Shown piece after piece: positions 28,157-36,846 of a stretch of DNA of 64,000 nt (the first letter of the stretch is position 1; every line of letters begins with the position of its first letter). Under the pieces are notes generated by a model that worked only from the letters and a program-made list of their open reading frames with translations, searched no databases and was not told where the DNA came from. This stretch comes from an uncultured Microbulbifer sp. (GTDB lineage: Bacteria; Pseudomonadota; Gammaproteobacteria; Pseudomonadales; Cellvibrionaceae): positions 186,001 through 250,000 of the forward strand of contig NZ_CANNGQ010000005.1 of NCBI RefSeq assembly GCF_947504145.1, given 5' to 3'. The translations under genes were made by a program, and so were the position numbers.

Positions 28157-29437
28157 ATGCTGAATGGGTCGAATTGCTCAAGCGATGGAAGCTCAGTGCC
28201 TGAAGAAAACCCGGCTGCCCGCGAAGGACATGGCGATTTCCGCTTCGCCTTGTCTGCGCTTACTGTACTGTTCTTCATGTGGGGATTTATTACCTGCCTG
28301 AACGATATTCTGGTGCCGCACCTGAAGGCAGTGTTCGAACTCAGCTATACCCAGGCCATGCTGATCCAGCTTGCATTTTTTGGGGCATATTTCACCGTTT
28401 CTCTCCCTGCCGGGGCCCTGGTGCGCCGTATTGGGTATAAGAATGGAATCGTCTGCGGCCTGCTGGTGGCGGCCTTGGGTTGCCTGCTTTTTTATCCCGC
28501 CGCTGAAATCCAGACGTATCCGCTCTTTCTCGGTGCCCTGTTCGTTCTGGCATCCGGAATTACCCTGTTACAGGTTTCCGCCAATCCGTATGTAACCGCA
28601 ATGGGCAGCGCGGCCACCTCATCCAGCCGTCTTACACTCACTCAAGGGTTCAATGCACTGGGAACTACTCTGGCGCCATTTTTTGGTGGGGCACTGATTC
28701 TTTCCGCTGCAGTCACGGGCGCGCCAAATGTCGAGCACTCCGCCAAGTCGGTGCAGTTGCCCTACTTGATTCTCGCCGCCACATTGGCGCTACTTGCAGT
28801 GACCTTCTGGTTTTTGAAATTACCGCGCATTCTGCCAGCGTATACCGGCAAGGTGATTGGAGAAAAGTCCATCTGGTGTCATCGGCATCTGGTGCTGGGC
28901 GCGCTGGGTATTTTTCTGTATGTGGGCGCAGAAGTGTCTATCGGCAGTTTTATGGTGAACTTCCTCGGACTGCCGGAAGTGATGGGTATGGATGAAGCCA
29001 GGGCCGCACACTACATTGCGCTGTACTGGGGCGGCGCCATGGTCGGGCGGTTTATTGGCGCTTTTGTCATGTGTCGTGTGAAGCCGGGCTATGTGCTGGG
29101 TTTTAATGGCGTGGTGGCAATCTTGCTAATCCTTGTGGCCATCTACTCGAGTGGGCCCGTAGCCATGTGGTCTCTGCTTTTGGTGGGGCTGTGTAATTCC
29201 ATCATGTTCCCGACAATTTTCAGTCTGGCGCTGCAGGGAATGGGGATTCAGGCGGGGCAGGCGTCTGGGCTGTTGTGCCTGGCGATTGTAGGCGGGGCAT
29301 TGGTTCCGCTGATTCAGGGGGCGTTTGCGGATGCATTCGGGCTACACCCATCCTATTTCATTCCGATAGTCTGCTATCTGTATATTGTGTTTTACGGATT
29401 GAAAGGCGCACGCGTTGTGAGCAAGCCTGGGCTCTAG
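28157..29437 (+). CDS. FucP/GluP-type MFS sugar transporter
   Basis: A 426-residue, twelve-helix major facilitator of the fucose/glucose-galactose proton symporter group. The family start is clear ([40 protein letters not shown]), as are [27 protein letters not shown] and [15 protein letters not shown]. The start is uncertain. ATG 28157 lacks a good Shine-Dalgarno, while GTG 28196 has GGAAG five bases upstream and may be the true one. The upstream terminator means it must have its own promoter or rely on read-through. It could import mono- or disaccharides, including GlcNAc, since NagP belongs to this family. Confidence 0.88.
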   Translation: MLNGSNCSSDGSSVPEENPAAREGHGDFRFALSALTVLFFMWGFITCLNDILVPHLKAVFELSYTQAMLIQLAFFGAYFTVSLPAGALVRRIGYKNGIVCGLLVAALGCLLFYPAAEIQTYPLFLGALFVLASGITLLQVSANPYVTAMGSAATSSSRLTLTQGFNALGTTLAPFFGGALILSAAVTGAPNVEHSAKSVQLPYLILAATLALLAVTFWFLKLPRILPAYTGKVIGEKSIWCHRHLVLGALGIFLYVGAEVSIGSFMVNFLGLPEVMGMDEARAAHYIALYWGGAMVGRFIGAFVMCRVKPGYVLGFNGVVAILLILVAIYSSGPVAMWSLLLVGLCNSIMFPTIFSLALQGMGIQAGQASGLLCLAIVGGALVPLIQGAFADAFGLHPSYFIPIVCYLYIVFYGLKGARVVSKPGL

Positions 29438-29499
29438 CTCGCTCTCAACGGGATCGCTTTCTGGCGTGGCTGGAGAGTCTCAGCTCAAAACAGCGGGCC

Positions 29500-29790
29500 T
29501 TAATGTGCGTAGGTCAGACAGTTGACGGCATCGCCACTGTATCCCAGTTCGATCTGATCCGCGCCACACTCAAAATCCACATTGTGACTGCACCCGGTAA
29601 CCTTACAGGCACCTACGCCCGCATTGCGTTCGCGCTTGGTGTGGTGGCTATTGTGGAAATAGGTATCGCAGTCTGGGTGGTCACCGTCGCCAACGGTAAT
29701 GGCGCGGGCGTGGCAGGCGGAATCAGTATTGTAGGCGCACTCGATGGCGGCGCAGCTGGATACTTCGGGCATATCGGTAGCAATGATCAT
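29500..29790 (-). CDS. DUF1540 small cysteine-rich protein
   Basis: A 96-residue protein with two copies of the DUF1540 pattern. Each is a short Cys-rich motif (VSSCAAIECAYNTDSACHARAITVGD and KVTGCSHNVDFECGADQIELG) joined by a His-rich middle (DTYFHNSHHTKRERNAG). DUF1540 is thought to bind metal, on the grounds of its conserved cysteines. No function is established. It is transcribed divergently from the catalase gene across a gap of about 250 bases, so shared regulation by oxidative or metal stress is conceivable but unproven. Confidence 0.85.
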   Translation of the reverse strand: MIIATDMPEVSSCAAIECAYNTDSACHARAITVGDGDHPDCDTYFHNSHHTKRERNAGVGACKVTGCSHNVDFECGADQIELGYSGDAVNCLTYAH

Positions 29791-30037
29791 GGCGCAATTC
29801 TCTTTGGATTATTGTCGAAGGACCAAACTCCCACATTGAGCCTAGTTCAGTGGCTTGAGCTGTCAATTAAGTGGCGCGTTTTTGTTGTATTCCATGACGT
29901 TTGGTCTGGTTAAATATCGACCAATATTGATTTGGATCAAGCGTCGTTTTCGGGAAAGAGCAAGAATACTTTTTTGCTCTGACTCGCAAGGCCCAGGTAG
30001 TCTTGATACCGGCGAGTCATCGGAAGAGGTATTCGCC

Positions 30038-31531
30038 ATGAGCAGCAATAAACTGACAACTTCCGCCGGCGCTCCTGTTGCCGACGATAACAACAGTGTG
30101 TCCGCCGGTGAGCGTGGCTCCCTCACCTTCGACAATTTCCGTGTGTTTGAAAAACTGGCGCACTTCAATCGTGAGCGCATTCCTGAGCGGGTAGTGCACG
30201 CTCGCGGTACCGGTGCCTATGGTACTTTCCGTCTTAACAAAGACCTGGTTGATTACACCATTGCCGACTTTCTGCAGAAGGCGGGAACGGATACTCAAGT
30301 TTTCGTCCGCTTCTCCACGGTGGGCGGCGGTCAGGACTCCAGTGACTACGCGCGCGATCCGCGTGGTTTTGCGCTGAAGTTCTATACCAACGAGGGCAAT
30401 TTCGACCTGGTGGGCAACAATACTCCGGTGTTCTTTTTGAACGACCCGGCCAAGTTCCCGGACTTTATTCACTCGCAGAAAAAGAATCCGCGCACCAATC
30501 TGCCGGATCCGGCGGCGAGCTTTGAGTACTGGGCAAATCATCCGCAGTCTCTGCATCAGATGACCATCTTGATGTCCGACCGAGGCATACCGCTCAGCTA
30601 TCGCCATATGCACGGGTTCGGTTCCCATACTCTGAGCTTCTGGAACAGCAAAGGCGAGCGATTCTGGGTGAAGTGGCACCTGAAAACCCAACAGGGTATC
30701 AAGAATGTGCGCAGTGAAGATGCGGCCAATTATCCCGCCTTTGGCGCCCAGCAAGATCTGGTGGAGTCCATTGACGCCGGTGATTTCCCCAAGTGGACCG
30801 TACAACTGCAGATCCTTTCTGAGGCACAAGCGAAAACCCTGTCGGTAAACCCGTTTGACCTGACCAAGGTATGGCCCCATGACGAGGCACCCGTGCAGGA
30901 CATTGGCATGCTGGAACTGAACCGCAATGTCGACAACTACTTTGCCGAAACCGAACAGGCAGCATTTGCCCCCAGCAATCTTGTGCCCGGTATCGGTGCC
31001 TCCCCGGACAAGATGCTACAGGGCCGGTTGTTCGCCTATCAGGATGCGCACCGATACCGTGTCGGCGCCAACGTGAATAACATTCCAGTGAACGCGCCGA
31101 AGTGCCCGGTACACCACTATCAGCGGGATGGCGCCTTCGCCGGTATGTGCCCGGTAAGCGGTAAGGTGCCTAATCAGGGGAGTGAGGTGAATTTCTACCC
31201 CAACGACCGTATCAATCGCGGCGCGCCAGCCCCGGTGCCTTCGGTCGCTGAGCCGCCTATGCCACTGGAGCACAATGCCTGGGTCAAGCCATACAGTCAG
31301 GATGAGGAAGATTATCACTCCCAGGCTGGCGCCCTGTTCCGCCTGATGAACGACGACCAGAAGCAGCAGCTGGTAGACAATATAGCGGGAGGCCTCAGCA
31401 CAGCAAACTCGACCATTCAGGTGCGGATGCTGGAGCAGTTCAAAAAGGCTGATCCCGATTACGCTGAGATGGTGGTGGTTGCGCTGGCCGATATTGAGGA
31501 GAAAAATAACGTATCGGCGCGGGTCCAGTGA
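30038..31531 (+). CDS. Monofunctional haem catalase
   Basis: Degrades hydrogen peroxide to water and oxygen. The product from ATG 30038 (Shine-Dalgarno GGAAGAGG) is 497 residues, a small-subunit catalase. The distal His54 lies in RIPERVVHARGTGAYGTF. The distal Asn is in the FVRFSTVGGGQDSSDYARDPRGFALKFYT region that follows. The proximal haem-ligand Tyr334 is in RLFAYQDAHRYRVG. No N-terminal signal peptide is evident, which suggests a cytoplasmic enzyme. The frame continues upstream by 61 codons but is unlike catalase there. A strong terminator follows. Confidence 0.96.
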   Translation: MSSNKLTTSAGAPVADDNNSVSAGERGSLTFDNFRVFEKLAHFNRERIPERVVHARGTGAYGTFRLNKDLVDYTIADFLQKAGTDTQVFVRFSTVGGGQDSSDYARDPRGFALKFYTNEGNFDLVGNNTPVFFLNDPAKFPDFIHSQKKNPRTNLPDPAASFEYWANHPQSLHQMTILMSDRGIPLSYRHMHGFGSHTLSFWNSKGERFWVKWHLKTQQGIKNVRSEDAANYPAFGAQQDLVESIDAGDFPKWTVQLQILSEAQAKTLSVNPFDLTKVWPHDEAPVQDIGMLELNRNVDNYFAETEQAAFAPSNLVPGIGASPDKMLQGRLFAYQDAHRYRVGANVNNIPVNAPKCPVHHYQRDGAFAGMCPVSGKVPNQGSEVNFYPNDRINRGAPAPVPSVAEPPMPLEHNAWVKPYSQDEEDYHSQAGALFRLMNDDQKQQLVDNIAGGLSTANSTIQVRMLEQFKKADPDYAEMVVVALADIEEKNNVSARVQ

Positions 31532-31576
31532 GGATCAATACGTGATTTACTCGCTGGGGCATAGGCTGGGGCATAG

Positions 31577-31607
31577 AAAGGCGGCAGGGCAACCTGCCGC
31601 CTTTTTT
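31577..31607 (+). terminator. Rho-independent terminator of the catalase gene
   Basis: AAAGGCGGCAGG and CCTGCCGCCTTTTTT form a 12-bp stem with a short GCAA loop and a T-run, 45 bases after the stop. Confidence 0.95.
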
Positions 31608-31803
31608 GTATATGGGCGACGGGCACCGGAGCGTCCGTGCACCGGGGTAAAGTCTTAGACTCGCGTGTGACAATTGCTCTGGGGTGGTCTCACAGGAGGG
31701 CTTATTTAGGGGGCAGGTGAAACAATGGTAAACGATGACAAACCCGCATCAGTCCGGGTAGAGTATCAGGTCAATCAAATAAAAATAAACAAGAGGTCTC
31801 GCG

Positions 31804-32139
31804 ATGAGCTTTGCCAGTGGCCCGCAGGCGGCCAGTTATTGGAAAGAAAATCTCCGTTTGTTATTCAGTTTACTCTGTGTGTGGTTTGTCGTTTCATTTG
31901 GCTGCGGCATATTACTGGTCGATGAACTGAACCAGATCCGCATGGGCGGTTTCAAGCTCGGCTTCTGGTTCGCCCAACAGGGAGCCATCTACGTTTTTTT
32001 GCTGCTGATTGTGGTGTATGTCTACAAAATGAATCAGCTTGATAAAAAATACGGCGTGTACGAGGAAGACGACTCCGGTTCCGCGCCAATGGAAAACGCA
32101 ACCGCTGCGGATGATGCCCAGCTGAACAGGGGGCAATAA
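31804..32139 (+). CDS. DUF4212 small subunit of sodium:solute symporter
   Basis: A 111-residue, two-helix membrane protein of the DUF4212 family (putative small subunit of solute:sodium symporters). The hallmark start AASYWKENLRLLFSLLCVWFVVSFGCGILLVDELNQIRMGGFKLGFWFAQQG is complete, followed by a second helix (IYVFLLLIVVYVYKMNQLDKKYG) and an acidic tail. An AAGAGG Shine-Dalgarno precedes ATG 31804. The large subunit starts 3 bases after its stop, so the two are surely co-translated. Confidence 0.95.
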   Translation: MSFASGPQAASYWKENLRLLFSLLCVWFVVSFGCGILLVDELNQIRMGGFKLGFWFAQQGAIYVFLLLIVVYVYKMNQLDKKYGVYEEDDSGSAPMENATAADDAQLNRGQ

Positions 32140-32142
32140 AGC

Positions 32143-33843
32143 GTGGATGTTCAAACTCTCACTTTCCTGATCGTCGGCGCGACTTTCCTGCTGTATATCG
32201 CCATTGCCATCTGGGCCCGTGCCGGCTCGACCAACGATTTCTATGTGGCCGGTGGCGGTGTGCATCCGGTGGCCAACGGTATGGCCACTGCAGCGGATTG
32301 GATGTCTGCAGCCTCCTTCATTTCCATGGCTGGCCTGATCTCCTTTATGGGCTACGACGGTACCGTGTATCTGCTTGGCTGGACCGGTGGTTATGTGCTG
32401 CTGGCGCTGTGCCTCGCACCGTATTTGCGCAAGTTCGGCAAGTTCACCGTGCCGGACTTTATTGGTGATCGCTACTACTCCCAGGCCGCGCGTACCGTGG
32501 CGGTGATCTGCGCGATTTTCGTGTGTTTCACGTATGTGGCTGGTCAGATGCGCGGTGTGGGCGTGGTGTTTTCCCGCTTTCTGGAAGTGGATATTGTTAC
32601 CGGTGTCGTCATCGGTATGGGCGTTGTATTTTTCTATGCTGTGCTCGGCGGTATGAAGGGTATTACGTATACCCAGGTCGCCCAGTACTGTGTTTTGATT
32701 TTTGCTTATATGGTGCCGGCAATATTTATTTCCATCATGATGACCGGCCACGTACTGCCACAGGCCGGTTTTGGTGGAATGCTCTCAGACGGTACCTATT
32801 TACTGGATAAGCTCGACGGTCTGTCTGTGGAACTCGGGTTTGCGGAATACACGGCGGGCACCAAAAGTACCATCGATGTATTCTTCATCACCGCCGCACT
32901 GATGGTTGGCACCGCGGGTCTGCCCCATGTGATCGTGCGCTTTTTTACCGTGCCGAAGGTACGCGATGCGCGTAAGTCCGCGGGCTGGGCCCTACTGTTT
33001 ATTGCGCTGCTCTACACCACCGCACCGGCTATCGCCACTTTTGCGCGCGTCAATATGATCGACACCATCAACGGGGCCGACGGCCGGGGTACTGCCCACG
33101 CCGAAGCGCCGAGCTGGATCAGTAACTGGGAGGAAACCGGCCTGATCCAATGGGAAGACAAAAACGGCGACGGTAAGATGTTCTACTCCGGTGATGAGCG
33201 CAACGAGATGACCGTGGACCGCGACATCATGGTGCTGGCCAATCCGGAAATTGCCAATCTGCCAGCCTGGGTGATCGCACTGGTTGCCGCTGGCGGCGTG
33301 GCCGCGGCGCTGTCGACCTCTGCGGGATTGCTGCTGGTGATCTCCACGTCGATCTCTCACGACCTGCTGAAACGCAATCTGATGCCGCGAATCACCGAAA
33401 AACAGGAGCTGCTGTATGCGCGTTCCGCAGCGGCAGTCGCGGTGTGTATCGCCGGCTATCTTGGAGTCAACCCTCCGGGTTTTGTGGCGCAGGTGGTTGC
33501 GTTTGCGTTCGGGCTCGCGGCCTCGTCATTCTTCCCGGCAATCATCATGGGGATTTTCTCCAAGCGCATGAACAAGGAAGGGGCTATTGCCGGGATGTTG
33601 ACGGGTATTCTGTTTACCGCGGCCTATATCGTTTACTTCAAGTTCATCGATCCGGCGGCCAACACCGCAGAACACTGGTGGTTTGGTATTTCACCGGAGG
33701 GAATCGGCACCCTGGGGATGGTGATCAACTTTGTGGTCGCCATAGCAGTGGCTAAAGTGACTCGAGAAGCGCCAGGTGATGTACAGGAAATGGTGGAGAG
33801 CATTCGCTTCCCCCAAGGCGCTGGCCAGGCCAGCGCGCACTGA
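32143..33843 (+). CDS. Sodium:solute symporter, large subunit of the DUF4212 pair
   Basis: A 566-residue SSS-family transporter of the VC_2705-like branch, related to the acetate permease ActP. It begins VQTLTFLIVGATFLLYIAIAIWARAGSTNDFYVAGGGVHPVANGMATAADWMSAASFISMAGL, with the sodium-site region intact. It has about 13 helices and a hydrophilic loop at about 300-365 with a calcium-like DKNGDGKMFYSGDE stretch. Likely substrates are small monocarboxylates such as acetate, but no acs gene adjoins to support this. GTG 32143 is the start. Confidence 0.93.
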   Translation: MDVQTLTFLIVGATFLLYIAIAIWARAGSTNDFYVAGGGVHPVANGMATAADWMSAASFISMAGLISFMGYDGTVYLLGWTGGYVLLALCLAPYLRKFGKFTVPDFIGDRYYSQAARTVAVICAIFVCFTYVAGQMRGVGVVFSRFLEVDIVTGVVIGMGVVFFYAVLGGMKGITYTQVAQYCVLIFAYMVPAIFISIMMTGHVLPQAGFGGMLSDGTYLLDKLDGLSVELGFAEYTAGTKSTIDVFFITAALMVGTAGLPHVIVRFFTVPKVRDARKSAGWALLFIALLYTTAPAIATFARVNMIDTINGADGRGTAHAEAPSWISNWEETGLIQWEDKNGDGKMFYSGDERNEMTVDRDIMVLANPEIANLPAWVIALVAAGGVAAALSTSAGLLLVISTSISHDLLKRNLMPRITEKQELLYARSAAAVAVCIAGYLGVNPPGFVAQVVAFAFGLAASSFFPAIIMGIFSKRMNKEGAIAGMLTGILFTAAYIVYFKFIDPAANTAEHWWFGISPEGIGTLGMVINFVVAIAVAKVTREAPGDVQEMVESIRFPQGAGQASAH

Positions 33844-34193
33844 TCAATAAGCGTGGCCCCTGCTTAAGGGGTCACAATATTGAACCAGAAAGGGAAGTTG
33901 TCCAGTAAGCCCACAAATTAGACAAAACTATCCGAGTGACCATCAATCTTGGCATCACCCTGATCCATCGCTGATCTCAGCCCCCCTCTTGGAAACGCTT
34001 CCGTTGGTGGGATCAGTGTGATGGTAGCGGTGGAATTGGACTGCCCTAAACCCGCATGACACTGCCCTTAGCATTGCGCTACAAGCTGGGATTGACCGTG
34101 TCCGGAGCCGATTTATCGAGGCCAATAAACTGTATACAGGCCAATTTTCGGATACGCAGAAAGCCTAGGTCATTTCTCATCTCGGAGTGACAG
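33844..34193. other. 350-bp intergenic region with a LacI-like palindrome and a short open remnant
   Basis: No complete gene. A TTGGAAACGCTTCC palindrome with a central CG lies at 33989-34002, the general form of a LacI-family operator. A frame at 34028-34168 encodes 46 residues ending ALSIALQAGIDRVRSRF and then IEANKLYTGQFSDTQKA. It lacks a start codon and reads like the tail of a decayed gene. I cannot name its parent. Confidence 0.4.
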
Positions 34194-34754
34194 TTAAGAG
34201 CGGTTGCAGGGAGAATAGGTGCTTGTATGACTTGGGAAAGGTCCTGCCTGCCATCCAAGAAGCACCAGAGTCTCCGTGCTTCCTGGAAGTCTGATCATTC
34301 TTTCTCTACGAAAACCAAGCCCATCCAAAAGCCGAATGGACGCACCGTTTTCCGGGGTGGCGATGGCAACAATCCGCGTGAGGCCGAGATCGCGTTTACC
34401 CCACTGCATCACGGCCTGCGCCGCTTCCGCTGCATAGCCTTGCCCGCGATATTCGGGCAGAAAAGCAAACCCGATATCCACATCATCGAGACCGTCGCGC
34501 TTCAATAGCCCGCACTGGCCGATGGCGGTGCCGTCTTTCAGCTCTACCCGGTACATGCCAAAGCCGCGGTCGCGATACATGGCGATGGGGCCGCGTCGGA
34601 GATAATTACGCGCGTCTTCGAGTGAGCGCACGCCGCGATCGCCGATAAAGCGGTGGAATGCCGGATCGTTGACCAGTGTCAGTGTGAATTGCGCATCTTC
34701 GTCACTGCTCGTGAGTTCGCGCAGTTGCAGGCGTTCGGTTTTTAGCAGGTACAT
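34194..34754 (-). CDS. GNAT N-acetyltransferase, RimJ/RimL type
   Basis: A 186-residue acetyltransferase of the GNAT superfamily. It has the RimL-like start MYLLKTERLQLRELTSSD, the beta4-loop DIGFAFLPEYRGQGYAAEAAQAVMQWG with the acetyl-CoA pyrophosphate loop RGQGYA at about 103, and the late TRIVAIATPENGASIRLLDGLGFRRE. The substrate is unknown: a protein N-terminus or a small amine are both possible. The C-terminal 15 residues (FPSHTSTYSPCNRS) look unconserved, as if the original stop had been lost. The neighbourhood gives no functional clue. Confidence 0.92.
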   Translation of the reverse strand: MYLLKTERLQLRELTSSDEDAQFTLTLVNDPAFHRFIGDRGVRSLEDARNYLRRGPIAMYRDRGFGMYRVELKDGTAIGQCGLLKRDGLDDVDIGFAFLPEYRGQGYAAEAAQAVMQWGKRDLGLTRIVAIATPENGASIRLLDGLGFRRERMIRLPGSTETLVLLGWQAGPFPSHTSTYSPCNRS

Positions 34755-34801
34755 GGTATTGGGGAGTAAATGTACAGGATGCCATTGTACCTGTATTTCG
34801 A

Positions 34802-36790
34802 TCAGCGCAGTGAATGCAAAAACTGTAGATGCCGCTCGTACTGGGAGAGAACATCGGTCAGTAGCTGATCCGTGGTCCAGCCCATCACATCGTAATCCTG
34901 CCCGCCTTCACTCAGGTGCACTTCTGCACGGAAATATTTATCTGGCGAGCCGTCGTCGTAGGTGTCGTCAAGCACGGTATCCTGGTTATGTGCATTCGGC
35001 TTAAGGTGGGCTTTGGGGTAGATACTGTAGAGGAAGTCCACTTCGTCGCCCTGGTAGACGGTGAGGTGAATTACTGAATTTTCCTCTTCGGTGACTTCTG
35101 CCATAAAACCGTTTTTCTGCATCTGCGCGGCGAACCTGCGCAAGGCGGGCTCGGCGATTTCGCCAATGTACTCGTGTACTTCCTGAAGTGAGGGCAGCTG
35201 CACCAGGTTGCGCAATCGTCGCTCCCAGGTAACGGGGTTGCGCGCACTGATGGGAGCCACGGGTGCGGACTGGGCATCTTTTTTGGCCGAGTCCATTCGC
35301 AGGGCTTTGATCAGCCCGTAGATCGCCACCAATAGAATGATCGAGAAGGGCAGCGCACTGGCAATGGCGGCAGTCTGTAATGATGCCAGGCCACCGGCAA
35401 GCAGCAGTGCAATGGCCACTACGCCGATAATGCCGGACCAGAAGATACGTTGCCACGCAGGCGTGTCATCGCGCCCGTGGGAGGAGAGCATATTCATCAC
35501 CATCGCGCCGGAGTCCGCCGAGGTAATAAAGAAAATCACTACGAGAATAATGGCAAGCCCGGACAGTGCCTGGGAAAAAGGAAACTGCTCCAGGAATTGG
35601 AACAGCGCCAGCGACTGATCTTTCTGGATCGTATCCGCAAGGGAGGTTAGACCCTCATCGCGGATCATTTCGATGGCGGAGTTGCCAAATACCGTCAGCC
35701 AGATAATGGTGATCAGTGTGGGCATCAGCAATGTGCCCACGGCAAATTCGCGGATGGTACGGCCGCGGGAAATACGTGCAATAAAGAGCCCGACGAATGG
35801 CGACCAGCTGAGGCACCAGCCCCAGTAGAAAATAGTCCAGCCGCCTATCCAGTCTGTGGGGGCGTAGGCGTATAGATTGAACGTGCGATTGACCAGCACC
35901 GACAGATAACTTCCCAGGTTCTGTACAAACGCCTGAAACAGAAACACAGTGCTGCCGAGTACCAGAATAGTCAGACAGAGCAGTGCTGCAAGCCCCATAT
36001 TCAGTTGCGACAAGCGTTTGATTCCGGCGTCTAGCCCGACCACCACCGAGATAGTGGCGAGAGAGGTGGTAACCACAATCAGCACCACCTGGCTCATCTC
36101 CCCTATCGGAATGCCAAACAGGTGATTTAACCCCGAGTTCATCTGCAGCACGCCGAAGCCGAGCGTGGTCGCCACACCGCAAACAGTACTGACAATCGCG
36201 AACACATCAATGGCGTGGCCGATGGGCCCGTGAATACGCTCACCGATCATCGGATAAAGTGCGGAGCGCAAGGTGAGTGGCAGGTTGTGGCGATAACTGA
36301 AGTAACCGAGGATCAGGGCAACACCGGCGAAAATCGCCCAGACGTGAAAACCCCAGTGAAAAATACTCAGGATCATGGCCTGGCGCGCGGCCTTGATGGA
36401 GCCCGGGTCTGCATCCGGCGGGTTCATGTAGTGCATCACCGGTTCGGCGACACCAAAAAACAGCAGGCCAATACCAATACCGGCAGAAAACAGCATGGCC
36501 AGCCAGGACCAGAATCCGTACTCGGGCTTCTCGTGTTCCGCTCCGAGCTTGATATCGCCGAGCCGCGACATACTGATAATGACGACGGTTACCAGCAAAA
36601 TCGCCACGATCAGTACGTAGTACCAGCCCATATAGGTGACGATGGTATTCTGCATGCTTTGGAAGCGCGCGGTGGCGTCTTCCGGAAAAAATACCGCATA
36701 AGCGACCAGCAGAAGTAGAATGCCGGTGGCGGTATAGAACACCGGTGGATCAAATTTTGCTTTGCCGTCTTCGGTAGTGCGCAGTTCCAT
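34802..36790 (-). CDS. BCCT transporter (BetT-like), paralogue 1
   Basis: A 662-residue betaine/choline/carnitine transporter. Twelve helices precede a cytoplasmic C-terminal domain of about 150 residues, the long-tail form seen in BetT and thought to sense osmotic state. The signature is WTIFYWGWCLSWSPFVGLFIARISRGRT at about residues 320-347. The glycine-rich helix reads FSAGIGIGLLFFGVAEPVMHY. The long-tail BetT type suggests choline as substrate, but no bet genes adjoin. It follows the second copy in the same direction with a 56-base gap. Confidence 0.94.
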   Translation of the reverse strand: MELRTTEDGKAKFDPPVFYTATGILLLLVAYAVFFPEDATARFQSMQNTIVTYMGWYYVLIVAILLVTVVIISMSRLGDIKLGAEHEKPEYGFWSWLAMLFSAGIGIGLLFFGVAEPVMHYMNPPDADPGSIKAARQAMILSIFHWGFHVWAIFAGVALILGYFSYRHNLPLTLRSALYPMIGERIHGPIGHAIDVFAIVSTVCGVATTLGFGVLQMNSGLNHLFGIPIGEMSQVVLIVVTTSLATISVVVGLDAGIKRLSQLNMGLAALLCLTILVLGSTVFLFQAFVQNLGSYLSVLVNRTFNLYAYAPTDWIGGWTIFYWGWCLSWSPFVGLFIARISRGRTIREFAVGTLLMPTLITIIWLTVFGNSAIEMIRDEGLTSLADTIQKDQSLALFQFLEQFPFSQALSGLAIILVVIFFITSADSGAMVMNMLSSHGRDDTPAWQRIFWSGIIGVVAIALLLAGGLASLQTAAIASALPFSIILLVAIYGLIKALRMDSAKKDAQSAPVAPISARNPVTWERRLRNLVQLPSLQEVHEYIGEIAEPALRRFAAQMQKNGFMAEVTEEENSVIHLTVYQGDEVDFLYSIYPKAHLKPNAHNQDTVLDDTYDDGSPDKYFRAEVHLSEGGQDYDVMGWTTDQLLTDVLSQYERHLQFLHSLR

Positions 36791-36846
36791 ATGGGGACTC
36801 GATTGGAAATTTCGGGTCTGGCGGCAATTTCTGTAGCTTGCTGAGT

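Noticed and set aside
31725-31925. 66-codon frame overlapping the start of the DUF4212 gene
   Set aside because: It is in a different frame from the well-supported DUF4212 protein and has no coherent sequence after the overlap.
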